From: Flavobacteriales bacterium
GTDB lineage: Bacteria > Bacteroidota > Bacteroidia > Flavobacteriales_D > Crocinitomicaceae
DNA length: 50,265 nt
Assembly: GCA_947462255.1 (NCBI GenBank)
Contig: CANHOA010000024.1
Span: forward strand, 1-50,265
Direction: 5' to 3'
Shown here: piece after piece, positions 18,101 through 27,700 of the stretch
Position numbering within the stretch: position 1 is the stretch's first letter
Layout: every line of letters starts with the position of its first letter
Notes under the pieces: model-generated
Database searches by the model: none
What the model was told of the DNA's origin: nothing
What the model saw: only the letters and a program-made list of their open reading frames with translations
Translations under genes and position numbers: made by a program

Positions 18101-20813
18101 CTTCTTTCGTTTTATTGTTATTGAATTTATACGTTAGTTTCATCAGGAAATACCGCGATATAATTTTAGTAAAGTTATCGGTAATGATGTTACCATTTAA
18201 TTGTCGTTGAACCGTTAGGTTTTGGTTGAGTATATCATTGGCTTGTAAAGAAAGAATGGTATTTTGTCTAGCACCAAATTCTTTCTTTATCTCGGCATTT
18301 AGGATAAACAGGTTTTTATTATAGCCATTCGCGCGCTGAGAATTAATTGAATATTCAGCATCAAATTCAACAATAATGTGCGCAGGTAAAGTCCATTTGA
18401 AATCTATACTATAATTTTGAGCGGAGTAGGGTAAATTTGAAGACGCTGATAATGAACTGACAGGATTGTTATAACTGTAGGATTGGCTTATTTCAATTTC
18501 AAGCGAATCTAATTGTAATTCAATACTTAAACCACCACTCAAAGCGGTATTCTTGGTAATATTTTGTTGACTATTTATAAAGTTTGAATATTTCGTATAC
18601 GACGCATTTACATTTGGTGAGAATTCTATTTTTCGATTTAAAATAGGAAATCCAACTCCTGCAAATACGTTAGCAAATATATTACCATCTACATTTTCTG
18701 TTTTAGAAGTTTGCCGTCCAAAACTATCAAAGTCAGTCGAATTAGCAAAGGCATTATTCGTCAAGGTGGCATTGGCGCCCGACCAAATGTATTTCCCTGT
18801 CATCGCTTGCCAAGAATTAAAATTAATGCGTAGGTTATGAACGTAATTAGGTTTTAGATCGGGGTTACCCACTTTTATCCTGTTGGGATTACTGTTATCT
18901 TGAACCGGTTGAAGGTCTGAAATGCTAGGTTGTGAGGAGTTGGTGGTATAAAAAATACCCAGGCGTTTGCTCATGCTTGGCTTAAATTGATAGCTAAACC
19001 GAGGAAGGAAATTATAGATTTGCTGATTGATGCTTGTATCGCTTACTAAATTATTATTGTTAATCGAAATCGATCGAAAACCAAGGCCACCAATAATGGT
19101 TTGGATATTGGTCTCATAAATAAGTAATGCCGTTCCTCTGTGTTGCAAGCGGTTGTTGTCAAATTGATTACTTAGAAACGCAACGTTTTGTGTGTAAGAA
19201 CTATCATTGCCTCTATTAAATGTCTGCTTGTCTTGTTTCGAGGTGCCATATTCAAACAAATATTCTACTTGTCCTTTCCAGTTTTTGTTGAATGGCTCTG
19301 TGTAGGTTAAAAAACTGTAATGACTGATACTTGAATTATTATTTATCTTTTTCTGGTCAACGGAATCAATAGATTGGGTAATCAGTTTTCCATCTGTTTT
19401 GTTGTCAATAAGTTGTGTAACGTATTTGAACTCTAGCATTCTTCGGGGCAATCGGAATTTTCTACCGATTGTTACTTCATTTCGAAAATTAATTCCTTTT
19501 GATTCATTTACATTTTGAATCAAGGTTTCAAAGGTTGGTGAAAAGTCTTCACTAAGAAATTTAGCTGAACTGGTATTGTCTGTATTCGCAATATCAAAGG
19601 AAACACTTGGCTTAATTTCAAAAGTGGTTAGGGAATCTAAATTACTACTGATGTTAAAATTAACTTTGTGTGATTGGTTAGTTGAGATGTTGTTACTTGA
19701 ATCTCTCGTGTAATAGCTTGAATCCGCCAAAAAATACTGCGACAAACTATTTTCAACCGCCCTTAGTTTGTTATTGTAATAAGAGTAATTAAAGCCAACT
19801 TTTCCAGTTTTACCAAAACGATCTGAATAGTAAATTCCAGCTTTTAATGTCTGTGGAACTCCTCCGGTTAATTTTTGAGCACTTTGATCCCACATACTCA
19901 TACCGCTACTTTCCCGCTCATTTTCTAAGCCGAATTTATTCATGTCTCCCCAGCCAAAATTAGATCTTGGGGTATTAGAACTTAGAACGAACACAGAAAT
20001 CTTTCGTTTTTTATCAAATTTATTGAAGAGCAACTCCCCTTCATAAAAGCCATTCTCACCGATTAATCCAAAATCTGATGCGCCAGAAACTTTTCCAAAA
20101 TAGCCCCGTTTAGCAGCATCTTTCAATTTTAGATCCAGGACTTGAATTTTTTCATCATCACCTAAAGCGGCATCTTCGTTTTTCTTTTCATAGATCTCGA
20201 CAGATTCAACTCCTTTAGCGGCTAAGTTCTTGGTTGCGATGGTAGGATCTGAACCAAAAAATTCGTCTCCATCAACGAGTACTTGACTGATTTCTCTTCC
20301 TTGAGAAGTGATTTTTCCGTCTTTATCAATTTTTATTCCTGGTAATTTCTTTAACAAATCTTCTACTACCGCATTTTCACCAACTTTAAATGAATCAGCA
20401 ACATATACCAAGGTATCACCTCGATAATAAATCGGATTTTTATTGGCATAAATCATTATTTCATCAAATTCTTGCACTTTAGTTCCTAACTTAATGGAGT
20501 TAACAGTTAAAAGGGCATTTTCGGTATTTCCAAAAATATAAATCGTTTTCGTTTCAAAACTGGGATGCTCGATGTATAAGGTAAACGTGTCGATCTCAAA
20601 TCCTTTAAGTTCGAATTTCCCTTCAAGATTAGAGTGAGTATAACTCAGTAATAGGGAGTCCTTAATTCTAACTGCGGTAATGGTTGCATTATTGACAGGT
20701 TTGGATCCCGTAGAATCATAAATTGCTCCGTTTATTTTCATGGCTTGCCCAAGAATCAGATTGCTGAGGGAGAGAAAAATGAATGAGAGCGTAAGGAAAA
20801 GGAGATTTTTCAT
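18078..20813 (-). CDS. Outer-membrane beta-barrel protein with carboxypeptidase-regulatory-like N-terminus (TonB-receptor-like)
   Basis: 911 residues. A signal peptide (about 1-22, LSNLILGQ) is followed by a carboxypeptidase-regulatory-like beta-sandwich (about 25-110, 'INGAIYDSTGSKPVNNATI'), then a plug-like domain ('VEDLLKKLPGIKIDKDGKI', 'VLVDGDEFFGSDPTIATKNL') and a long C-terminal barrel of alternating polar/aromatic strands ending in 'YRFLMKLTYKFNN'-like sequence. This is the architecture of the Bacteroidota outer-membrane beta-barrel family related to TonB-dependent receptors. No obvious N-terminal TonB box is visible, and the ligand is unknown. It is coupled to the GLPGLI gene. Confidence 0.88.
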   Translation of the reverse strand: MKNLLFLTLSFIFLSLSNLILGQAMKINGAIYDSTGSKPVNNATITAVRIKDSLLLSYTHSNLEGKFELKGFEIDTFTLYIEHPSFETKTIYIFGNTENALLTVNSIKLGTKVQEFDEIMIYANKNPIYYRGDTLVYVADSFKVGENAVVEDLLKKLPGIKIDKDGKITSQGREISQVLVDGDEFFGSDPTIATKNLAAKGVESVEIYEKKNEDAALGDDEKIQVLDLKLKDAAKRGYFGKVSGASDFGLIGENGFYEGELLFNKFDKKRKISVFVLSSNTPRSNFGWGDMNKFGLENERESSGMSMWDQSAQKLTGGVPQTLKAGIYYSDRFGKTGKVGFNYSYYNNKLRAVENSLSQYFLADSSYYTRDSSNNISTNQSHKVNFNISSNLDSLTTFEIKPSVSFDIANTDNTSSAKFLSEDFSPTFETLIQNVNESKGINFRNEVTIGRKFRLPRRMLEFKYVTQLIDNKTDGKLITQSIDSVDQKKINNNSSISHYSFLTYTEPFNKNWKGQVEYLFEYGTSKQDKQTFNRGNDSSYTQNVAFLSNQFDNNRLQHRGTALLIYETNIQTIIGGLGFRSISINNNNLVSDTSINQQIYNFLPRFSYQFKPSMSKRLGIFYTTNSSQPSISDLQPVQDNSNPNRIKVGNPDLKPNYVHNLRINFNSWQAMTGKYIWSGANATLTNNAFANSTDFDSFGRQTSKTENVDGNIFANVFAGVGFPILNRKIEFSPNVNASYTKYSNFINSQQNITKNTALSGGLSIELQLDSLEIEISQSYSYNNPVSSLSASSNLPYSAQNYSIDFKWTLPAHIIVEFDAEYSINSQRANGYNKNLFILNAEIKKEFGARQNTILSLQANDILNQNLTVQRQLNGNIITDNFTKIISRYFLMKLTYKFNNNKTKEDDFTGWH

Positions 20814-20863
20814 AACGTTTATTAGCTTAAAAGTCGTTAAAGGTACGAAAAATCAAAGAATGA

Positions 20864-21661
20864 TTACTCTTCAACAATCTCTGCATTTAATAAACCCTGA
20901 AAGGTAAAGCCATTGGATTCTGTTACTTCTTCAAATTCTACTTTAAGTAATTTATTCAGGTATTTTTTTTCATTTTTTTTAAGTGCTTGAACGACCTTGT
21001 CATCTGGCTGAATGGCTAAAACTGAATAATAAGGATCTTTTCCAATTCCGCTAACAATAATAAATTCTTTACCTCCAATACTCATGAAGCTTTGAAATCG
21101 AGTTTCAAATCGTCCTTTTTGATTTAAGATCTCTAGTGCTTCGTCAACTTTAAAAGAATATTTTTCATCGGCACGAAAGTTAAGGGCAGCTATACTCTCT
21201 TCATCTTTTGCTTTTCTTGAGCTGCTATATACAACCACTTCATTTTCATAATAGTATGATTTTATTTCCCTGCAATATCCCCTTTTATCATTAATGAATA
21301 ATGTTTTATTCAACGTGCTAATTAGCTTCCTGTTTTTAAAATAGAAATGAAGGCTTACTTTAATCCCTTTGCCATCTGAGTATTCTTGAGATAATTTTAA
21401 TATTTCGCCATTTTTATCAATTAGTCCAAAGACTGATTGAGTTTTACCTTCGTCATTGCTGTAAAGTAAACTACGAATTTGAATTAAAGATTGATTTCCA
21501 TCAATTTGCTTTATTACATTTTCATATTGAGCTTCGTTTTTAAAAGAACCTACACCATTTTTGACAGTTGTTTTAGGATCTTGTAATGGTTTAGAATTTG
21601 TTTGGCAAGCAACTAGGGCTAAAAGTGTTAGAATTAGGTAGGGGATTTTTTTTAAGGTCAT
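20864..21661 (-). CDS. Hypothetical lipoprotein
   Basis: 265 residues that I do not recognise. The N-terminus has a lipoprotein signal: a hydrophobic stretch then LVAC with the lipid-accepting Cys at residue 19. The rest is polar and mostly beta-predicted ('QSVFGLIDKNGEILKLSQEY', 'KVSLHFYFKNRKLIST'), with no enzyme motif seen. It is expected to be anchored in the periplasm or outer membrane. It has a 50-bp gap to the beta-barrel gene downstream and a promoter-like TATTTTTG upstream, so it could head that transcript. Confidence 0.75.
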   Translation of the reverse strand: MTLKKIPYLILTLLALVACQTNSKPLQDPKTTVKNGVGSFKNEAQYENVIKQIDGNQSLIQIRSLLYSNDEGKTQSVFGLIDKNGEILKLSQEYSDGKGIKVSLHFYFKNRKLISTLNKTLFINDKRGYCREIKSYYYENEVVVYSSSRKAKDEESIAALNFRADEKYSFKVDEALEILNQKGRFETRFQSFMSIGGKEFIIVSGIGKDPYYSVLAIQPDDKVVQALKKNEKKYLNKLLKVEFEEVTESNGFTFQGLLNAEIVEE

Positions 21662-21710
21662 AATAGCCTGTTATTCGTCGTTCTTAAAGGGTAAACTATT
21701 TATTATGTTA

Positions 21711-21718
21711 CAAAAATA
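21711..21718 (-). promoter_or_regulatory. Promoter -7 element (TATTTTTG) upstream of the lipoprotein gene
   Basis: On the minus strand TATTTTTG matches TAnnTTTG, 50 bp upstream of the ATG at 21661. No clear TTG is found at the expected -33 distance, so this is a partial match. Confidence 0.4.
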
Positions 21719-21816
21719 AAGTTATTTTTAGTGTTTTTAAGCTTGTTTTACTAAAAGAATGTTTGAAGCGCATAGAATCTGCTTATCACATACTAAACAT
21801 TGAGTATTTTAGCCGT

Positions 21817-22227
21817 ATGGAAAAAGCAATTGGAATTGATTTTGGATTAAAAAGAACAGGCCTGGCCATTACAGATGATTTGGGCCTAATTGCTAGTCCA
21901 TTAGTAGCGGTGCCCTCTGAAAAACTCATGTCTTTTTTAATTGATTTAATTCCTAAAGAAAAAATTAAATTAATTGTCTTAGGGTATCCTACTTCAATGG
22001 ACGGTTCAGATACGCATATAACTGAAAATGTTCGGCTTTTTAAAACGGCCTTGGAGAAACAATTCTCTTTGCCTGTAATGCTACAAGATGAACGAATGTC
22101 TTCCTCTCGAGCCATGCAAGCGATTCATCAAGGTGGAAAGGCAAAACAAAAGAAAAACAAAGGATTAGTAGACACCATAAGTGCTACCTTGATTTTACAA
22201 GATTACATGGAAAGCTATGAATTATAA
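21817..22227 (+). CDS. ruvX: RuvX/YqgF, Holliday-junction-resolvase-like protein
   Basis: RNase H-fold protein of the YqgF family, linked to pre-16S rRNA 5' processing and sometimes called a putative Holliday junction resolvase. From the ATG at 21817 the protein is 136 residues, the usual family length, beginning 'MEKAIGIDFGLKRTGLAITD' with the first acidic catalytic residue. Later blocks are 'IVLGYPTSMDGSDTHIT', 'LQDERMSSSRAM' and 'VDTISATLILQDYM' with further acidic residues. The frame is open 18 codons further upstream, but those residues have no family counterpart. The next gene is def, a pairing I recall from other Bacteroidota. Confidence 0.93.
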   Translation: MEKAIGIDFGLKRTGLAITDDLGLIASPLVAVPSEKLMSFLIDLIPKEKIKLIVLGYPTSMDGSDTHITENVRLFKTALEKQFSLPVMLQDERMSSSRAMQAIHQGGKAKQKKNKGLVDTISATLILQDYMESYEL

Positions 22228-22238
22228 GCCTCTTTCAT

Positions 22239-22246
22239 TACTTTTG
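22239..22246 (+). promoter_or_regulatory. Promoter -7 element (TACTTTTG) upstream of def
   Basis: TACTTTTG fits TAnnTTTG, 16 bp before the def ATG at 22263. No TTG is found at the -33 distance. The position between the ruvX stop and def would allow separate def transcription. Confidence 0.45.
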
Positions 22247-22262
22247 TGCTAAATTAGTTGAC

Positions 22263-22847
22263 ATGATTTTGCCTATTATTGCTTATGGGAATCCGGTTTT
22301 AAAGAGGATTGCTGACGAAATCCCGGAAAATTTTGAGGGTTTATCGTCTCTTTTGACAGATATGTTCGAAACGATGTATGCTGCTAAAGGGGTTGGGCTT
22401 GCTGCTCCTCAAATTGGTGCAAGTATTCGTTTGTTTATTGTCGATGGTTCGCCTTTTGCGAATGAGGAGGGGGAAGAAATTGACCCTAAAGCGATTGGAA
22501 TAGAAGGATTTAAAAAAGTATTTATTAATCCAATAATTGAGGAAGAATCGGGTGATTTATGGCCTTTTCAAGAAGGGTGTCTATCCATTCCTAAGATTCG
22601 TGAGAATGTGAGCCGGAAGGAAAGAATTTGCGTTTCTTATTATGATGAAAATTGGTCTTTTCATCGTGATGAATTTGATGGGTATAAGGCACGTATAATT
22701 CAACATGAATATGATCATTTGGAGGGGATTTTATTCACGGATAAATTATCTCCGCTCAAAAAGAAGTTGCTTTCAAAACGATTAGGTAATGTTTCAATAG
22801 GGATTGTAGAGGTTGATTATAAAATGAAATTTAATAAGAAAAATTAG
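22263..22847 (+). CDS. def: Peptide deformylase
   Basis: Metalloenzyme that removes the N-terminal formyl group from new proteins. All three family motifs are present in order: GVGLAAPQ (43-50), EGCLSIP (104-110, Cys metal ligand) and HEYDH (148-152, two His ligands and the catalytic Glu). The 194 residues are normal for the bacterial enzyme, with a modest insertion around 'NEEGEEIDPKAIGIEGF' that I have seen in Bacteroidota forms. A 5-bp gap separates it from the lipoprotein gene downstream, so these two are likely one transcript. Confidence 0.97.
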   Translation: MILPIIAYGNPVLKRIADEIPENFEGLSSLLTDMFETMYAAKGVGLAAPQIGASIRLFIVDGSPFANEEGEEIDPKAIGIEGFKKVFINPIIEEESGDLWPFQEGCLSIPKIRENVSRKERICVSYYDENWSFHRDEFDGYKARIIQHEYDHLEGILFTDKLSPLKKKLLSKRLGNVSIGIVEVDYKMKFNKKN

Positions 22848-22852
22848 TACTG

Positions 22853-23443
22853 ATGTTAAATAAAGGTTTCTGCTTGTTCGCCCTATTGCTGCTATTCTCA
22901 TCTTGTAACAACGGAACTTCTGAAAAAGAAGATGCGCTTAAAAATAGAGGGGCTGGAGTTTCTAGGAATGAATTAAAGGCTTCTATTAAACAAATGGAGG
23001 ATTCTATTACAGGACTACTACAAGATAAAAACAGGAAGAAATTAATTCCAAGTTTGACCTACATAGAGTTAATTAATCGTCTTAAGAGTTATTATCAACG
23101 ATTTCCAAATGATCCTTATTCATCTCAGTGCTTATTCAATATCCACATACAATATTCCTCTTTGAACGCCAATGATCTTGCTATTGCTTATGGGGATACT
23201 TTGCTAAGTAAATTCCCTAATTTCCCAAATAATGATTTGTTATTGGAGAGCATGGCCACCACTTACGACATTTATATTGTTCCCCGTGACACTTCCAAAG
23301 TCCGAAAATATTATACCTTGCTATTAAATCTAAAAGGAATCACTTCCCAAAAGCGAGCAGATACTCAAGATCGTTTAAAACACATTGAATTGGGGCTCTT
23401 TGATTACATTACTTATCAGTCAAAGCATCAGGCAAAAAATTAA
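22853..23443 (+). CDS. Hypothetical lipoprotein, TPR-like
   Basis: 196 residues with a lipoprotein signal: hydrophobic residues 5-16, then LFSSC with Cys at about residue 18. After a charged linker the protein is helical, with pairs resembling tetratricopeptide units ('RLKSYYQRFPNDPYSSQCLFNIHIQY', roughly residues 73-98, and 'LAIAYGDTLLSKFPNFPNND', roughly 106-125). The family is not recognised by name. It follows def by 5 bp and is likely co-transcribed. A periplasmic scaffold or assembly role is possible but not shown. Confidence 0.75.
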   Translation: MLNKGFCLFALLLLFSSCNNGTSEKEDALKNRGAGVSRNELKASIKQMEDSITGLLQDKNRKKLIPSLTYIELINRLKSYYQRFPNDPYSSQCLFNIHIQYSSLNANDLAIAYGDTLLSKFPNFPNNDLLLESMATTYDIYIVPRDTSKVRKYYTLLLNLKGITSQKRADTQDRLKHIELGLFDYITYQSKHQAKN

Positions 23444-23499
23444 TAAAGAATTATCTTGTTAATGTTCTGTTAATTTTTTTAAGATCGGAATTAAGCACG

Positions 23500-23507
23500 T
23501 ATCTTTG
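23500..23507 (+). promoter_or_regulatory. Promoter -7 element (TATCTTTG) for the DUF1573 gene
   Basis: TATCTTTG fits TAnnTTTG and lies 18 bp upstream of the ATG at 23526. The -33 region is a T-run (23474-23480) rather than a clean TTTG. Confidence 0.6.
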
Positions 23508-23525
23508 ATAAAAAAAACTTAACCT

Positions 23526-23996
23526 ATGAAAAATTTAATTTTATCTTTTTGTCTTTTATTTGTAGCTGTAACAGCTACAAATACATTATCTGCCCAAATT
23601 GAAAAAGGTGCAAAAATCGAATTCTCTAAAGAAATTCATGATTATGGCACAATAAAGTATGACGCAGATCCTTACTGTACTTTTGAATTTAAGAATACAG
23701 GAAATGAACCATTAATCATTTCAAATGCTAAAGGTTCATGTGGATGTACAGTTCCTGAATGGTCTAAAGAACCAATTGCACCAGGTGCTTCAGGTTCTAT
23801 TCGTGTGAAATACGATACAAAGCGTCCTGGAACGATTAATAAATCAGTTACTGTTTCCACTAATGTTGTTACCGGAACAGATGCAACAGGAAATCCAATT
23901 TATTATGATGCGCTTCTTAAAATAAAAGGGGAAGTAGGTCCAGCTCCTGAAAGCGTAACTCCAGTTAATAACTCTGGTGCTCCAATAGGAAACTAA
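23526..23996 (+). CDS. DUF1573 domain protein, secreted
   Basis: 156 residues with a signal peptide (about 1-23, ending LSAQ) and one DUF1573 domain, an immunoglobulin-like beta-sandwich common in Bacteroidota and of unknown function. Signatures are 'EIHDYGTIKYDADPYCTFEFKN', roughly residues 36-57, then 'ISNAKGSCGCTVPEWSKEPI' and 'GSIRVKYDTKRPG'. The two close cysteines in GSCGCT are a family hallmark. The gene has its own promoter and ends at a strong terminator, so it is likely monocistronic. Confidence 0.9.
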   Translation: MKNLILSFCLLFVAVTATNTLSAQIEKGAKIEFSKEIHDYGTIKYDADPYCTFEFKNTGNEPLIISNAKGSCGCTVPEWSKEPIAPGASGSIRVKYDTKRPGTINKSVTVSTNVVTGTDATGNPIYYDALLKIKGEVGPAPESVTPVNNSGAPIGN

Positions 23997-24018
23997 TAAA
24001 TAAAACATTTTTAATATG

Positions 24019-24047
24019 AAAGGTCGCTTGAAAAAGCGGCCTTTTTT
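24019..24047 (+). terminator. Strong bidirectional intrinsic terminator
   Basis: An 11-bp stem, AAAGGTCGCTT (24019-24029) with AAGCGGCCTTT (24034-24044), has one G-U pair and a GAAA tetraloop, then a T-run to 24047. It ends the DUF1573 transcript and touches the stop codon of the convergent pseudouridine synthase gene at 24046. Confidence 0.9.
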
Positions 24048-24723
24048 ATTGTTCAAAAAATTGCCATAAAGAATCTGCGGGTACAGGAGCAATTATCGTA
24101 ATCGGCTCTTTGTTTGTCGGATGATTAAAAGATAGTTCGCGTGCATGTAAACAGATGGAACCATCGGGATTAGATCTTTTCGCACCGTATTTCAAATCTC
24201 CTTTTATTGCGCATCCAATCGTGGATAACTGTGCACGAATTTGATGATGACGACCAGTTTCTAAATGTACTTCAAGTAAATGGTAATTGTCGGATGATTT
24301 AATTAAGCGATAACTAAGTTTAGCCTCTTTACCACCCAATGTCTTTGGGGTACAGACATAACTTTTATTTTGCTTCTCATTTTTTTTTAAAAAATGAATA
24401 AGCTCTCCCGCTTTTTCTTTTGGCACGTTTTCTACAATCGCCCAATATATTTTATGGGTATCTTTTTCTCTAAATTGTGCATTTAATCGCTCCAATCCTT
24501 TGCTCGTCTTTGCGAATATAACCGCTCCACTGGTTGGACGATCTAAGCGATGCACTACTCCACAAAAAACATTTCCTGGCTTATTGTATTTTTCTTTTAG
24601 GTATTCTTTTATGCCATCAGGCATTGTTTTATCGCCCGTTTTATCCCCCTGAACAATTTCTGAAGGTAATTTATTTACGACAATTACATGATTGTCCTCG
24701 TACAAGATATTTTCAGGATTCAA
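24046..24723 (-). CDS. RluA-family pseudouridine synthase
   Basis: Isomerises uridine to pseudouridine in rRNA or tRNA; the exact target is not clear. The 225 residues contain the catalytic motif HRLDRPTSG at 58-66 (Asp 61 nucleophile), 'KIYWAIVEN' and 'LETGRHHQIRAQLSTIGCAIKGD' (about 159-181), all RluA-family blocks. There is no N-terminal S4 domain, so it is a short form closer to RluA/RluC-type single-domain enzymes. The ATG overlaps the ccsBA end by 11 bp. Its last codons reach the shared terminator. Confidence 0.92.
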   Translation of the reverse strand: MNPENILYEDNHVIVVNKLPSEIVQGDKTGDKTMPDGIKEYLKEKYNKPGNVFCGVVHRLDRPTSGAVIFAKTSKGLERLNAQFREKDTHKIYWAIVENVPKEKAGELIHFLKKNEKQNKSYVCTPKTLGGKEAKLSYRLIKSSDNYHLLEVHLETGRHHQIRAQLSTIGCAIKGDLKYGAKRSNPDGSICLHARELSFNHPTNKEPITIIAPVPADSLWQFFEQ

Positions 24724-27700
24724 TATGGAGGGATTTTGAAGTCGTTTTGTTGTATGACTTATTACGAATGCCGGCGAGTATAGTTAACAATAAGAAAAAT
24801 AAAATAGATACGATTACCCAATTTGGCATTTTACCTAATCCATCTCCTTGTGCATATGAATGCAAGCCTACGAGCATGAAATTTACGCCAAAAAAGGTGA
24901 ATAAAATGGCCGAATATCCCCAAAAAGAAGCCACGTTGAAAATAAATTTACTTTTCATGGCTGGAATATAACGGAAATGTAAAATTACCGCATAAACCAA
25001 AACAGAAACTAAAGCCCATGTTTCTTTTGGATCCCATCCCCAATACCTGCCCCAAGATTCGTTCGCCCAAATTCCACCAAGGAAGGTGCCAATGGTAAGC
25101 ATAAATACGCCAATGGTCATAGTCATTTCTGAAATATAAGTAAGTTCAGTAATGTTACGACTGACAATTGCCCCATTTGAATTTCTTCTAAATATGTAAA
25201 GAATAAGGTTTAATAAACCAAGAACACAGGCTAATCCCAAGAATCCATAGCTTCCTGTAATGATTGCTACGTGAATCATCAACCAATAAGATTTAAGCAC
25301 GGGAACTAATGGTGTGATTTCCGGATCTAATAGATTCATCTCCGTCACAAATATCATTAAGGCAGCAAGGATAACTGTCCCGGGTAATACAACTTCATTT
25401 TTACGTGAAAAAAGAAAACCGGCAATCATGGTTATCCATGCAATAAAGATCACTGCTTCGTAGCCATTACTCCATGGGGCATGCTCTGAAATATACCACC
25501 TGAAACCAAGGCCAACACCATGATAAACGAAGAAAACAATCAGAATGAAAACAAATACTTTTCTTGCGATCGTTAGTATTTTTGTTAGTCTAGAATCTAT
25601 TTTTGTGAAGACGGAGATATAAAAAAGGACCAGCATTAAAAACCCAACACTTAAGTATACTCGCCAAGTATTAAGGAATATTTGCATTTTATTATAGCTA
25701 ATCTCAAGCTTAACCCTCGATTCAGAAGGCACGACATTCGCAGCTATTTTGCGTTGGAATTCTTTAATCTTTTTTAATTGTGTAGAAGCTTTACTGTATT
25801 GCCCTGTCTTTGATGCCTCGTCTATAAATGATAAATACTTTAGCGTTTCAATGGATGAAAGTGAATCAACTTTCATTAATGACATTTCCATAGGGATATA
25901 CCATGAATTATTAGCATCATTCTTTTTTGGAATTATGCGCATATATTGCCAGGCAAAAATGCTATTTGTTACTTCAAACTTTTCATTTAGCTTGATGATT
26001 TTTTTATCGAATTCGTCTCGTTTCGATTCTGATTTTTGAAATGCTGTCTGGTAGATAGCCAACCACTTAAAGTTACCATTGCTTGCCACTAAATCAGTAA
26101 CAGACACATGTTTTTTGAGTTTCAGACGTTCTTGAAGAACGACAGGCACAGCAATAAACTTCGCTTCTGCCCAATAGTCTGGATACATGTGCATGCTCAT
26201 GATAACCTGAACACAATTTAAGTCCTTGTATTTATTTTGCCCATGTATTTTTCGCAATAATTGGTCGCTCAACGAATGGAAAGGGACAATTCTACCTTCA
26301 TAATTCTGAACTAATAAGGATGCTAATTCATCCGAGTGTGGAGCACTAATCACCCGATGAATAGCTTCTTTTTCATTTTTCGAATGATTGTGTTGCCCAA
26401 AGCCATTATTGCTTAAAGTCGAACTTAGCAATAGCAAAATAAGCAGCGCGCTTTTTTTATGTTCTTTTAACTTTTTAAGTTTAGAATTTAGGTCCCGGAA
26501 TCGACCATTAGGAGAAAAAATAGACAAGACCATTCCAATGGCCATTAATAAGTACCCAAGATATGTTACATTAGTGCCCGCTTCATCATAATTCACACTT
26601 AATTGAGTTCCCTCCTCATTTTCTGGTGTTTTTGGATCGTCTAGGTCGTAGCCAGATTGAAAGAATCGATATCCTTTATAATCCGTTACATTATTCATAA
26701 AAACTTTCCGCTTGTTATTATAGTTGTTTTTTTCATCTATAATGGTTAATTCACTTTCGAAGGATGATGGAGATTCTGAACCCGGATATTTTTTAAGCGT
26801 GAAATCGTTACATTCTACTGAAAAAGGCAAGGGCATTCGAATGGCTCCATATTCTAGTTGAACTTGGATTCCATCAATTTCAATATTTTTTGGTGTTGGC
26901 AAGGCTCCCATGCCTCCCATTACTCGCACTATTTTCTTTTCTTTTCCACATTCAACAAGTACCGTTAAATAATCTGAGCCAACATTTTTCTTTCCTGAAG
27001 GAAATAATTTCTTTTGTGCATGCTTAATGACTTGTTTAACGACAAACTGTTGATCTCCTGCTTGGTAAAGTGTTTTTGTGCGTAGGGTGTCCCACTGATT
27101 TAAAGACAGTTTATGGTATGCACTGTCGGGAATTTCCGCCCCAGTTTGCCTTGCCTGCTGCATTTGCGACATGGGTAAATATCGGATTGGGATAGATGAT
27201 TTCATTACATATAATTCGCCAATTTTTTTGATTTCAACGCCGGGCATAGAGAGCGTCTTATTAAGCGATATCGGAATATTTCCAACCATAAAAAGCTCCT
27301 TGCTTTCCAAATAATTGGATTGCATGCCTTCCGTTATTAAATCAATTACATCGCCTTCAATGCTGGCCTTAATTTCAACGCTGTCAATCATTTTAGATTC
27401 GAAATTAGCGTAGCTGACAGTTATTTCCTTTTTGCCAATATTTACGGAATGCTTAAAATAATTTTTAAAGAATGGAATTTCAACAGGGCTTAAGAAGGTT
27501 TGAAAAGCATCTGTTTTTGTTTCTTTTCCATTGCTTGCAAAGACTAGTAATTTAGGATCAGCTGAATAGATAAAATTAGATGTGGATCCCTCGCGAATGA
27601 CCATTAATCCTTCAAAGCCTAGGTATCGCGTTAATGCCGCACCAATCATGATGATTAAAAAGGCAATGTGGAAACTTAAAACTGCAATTTTTTTGGCTTG

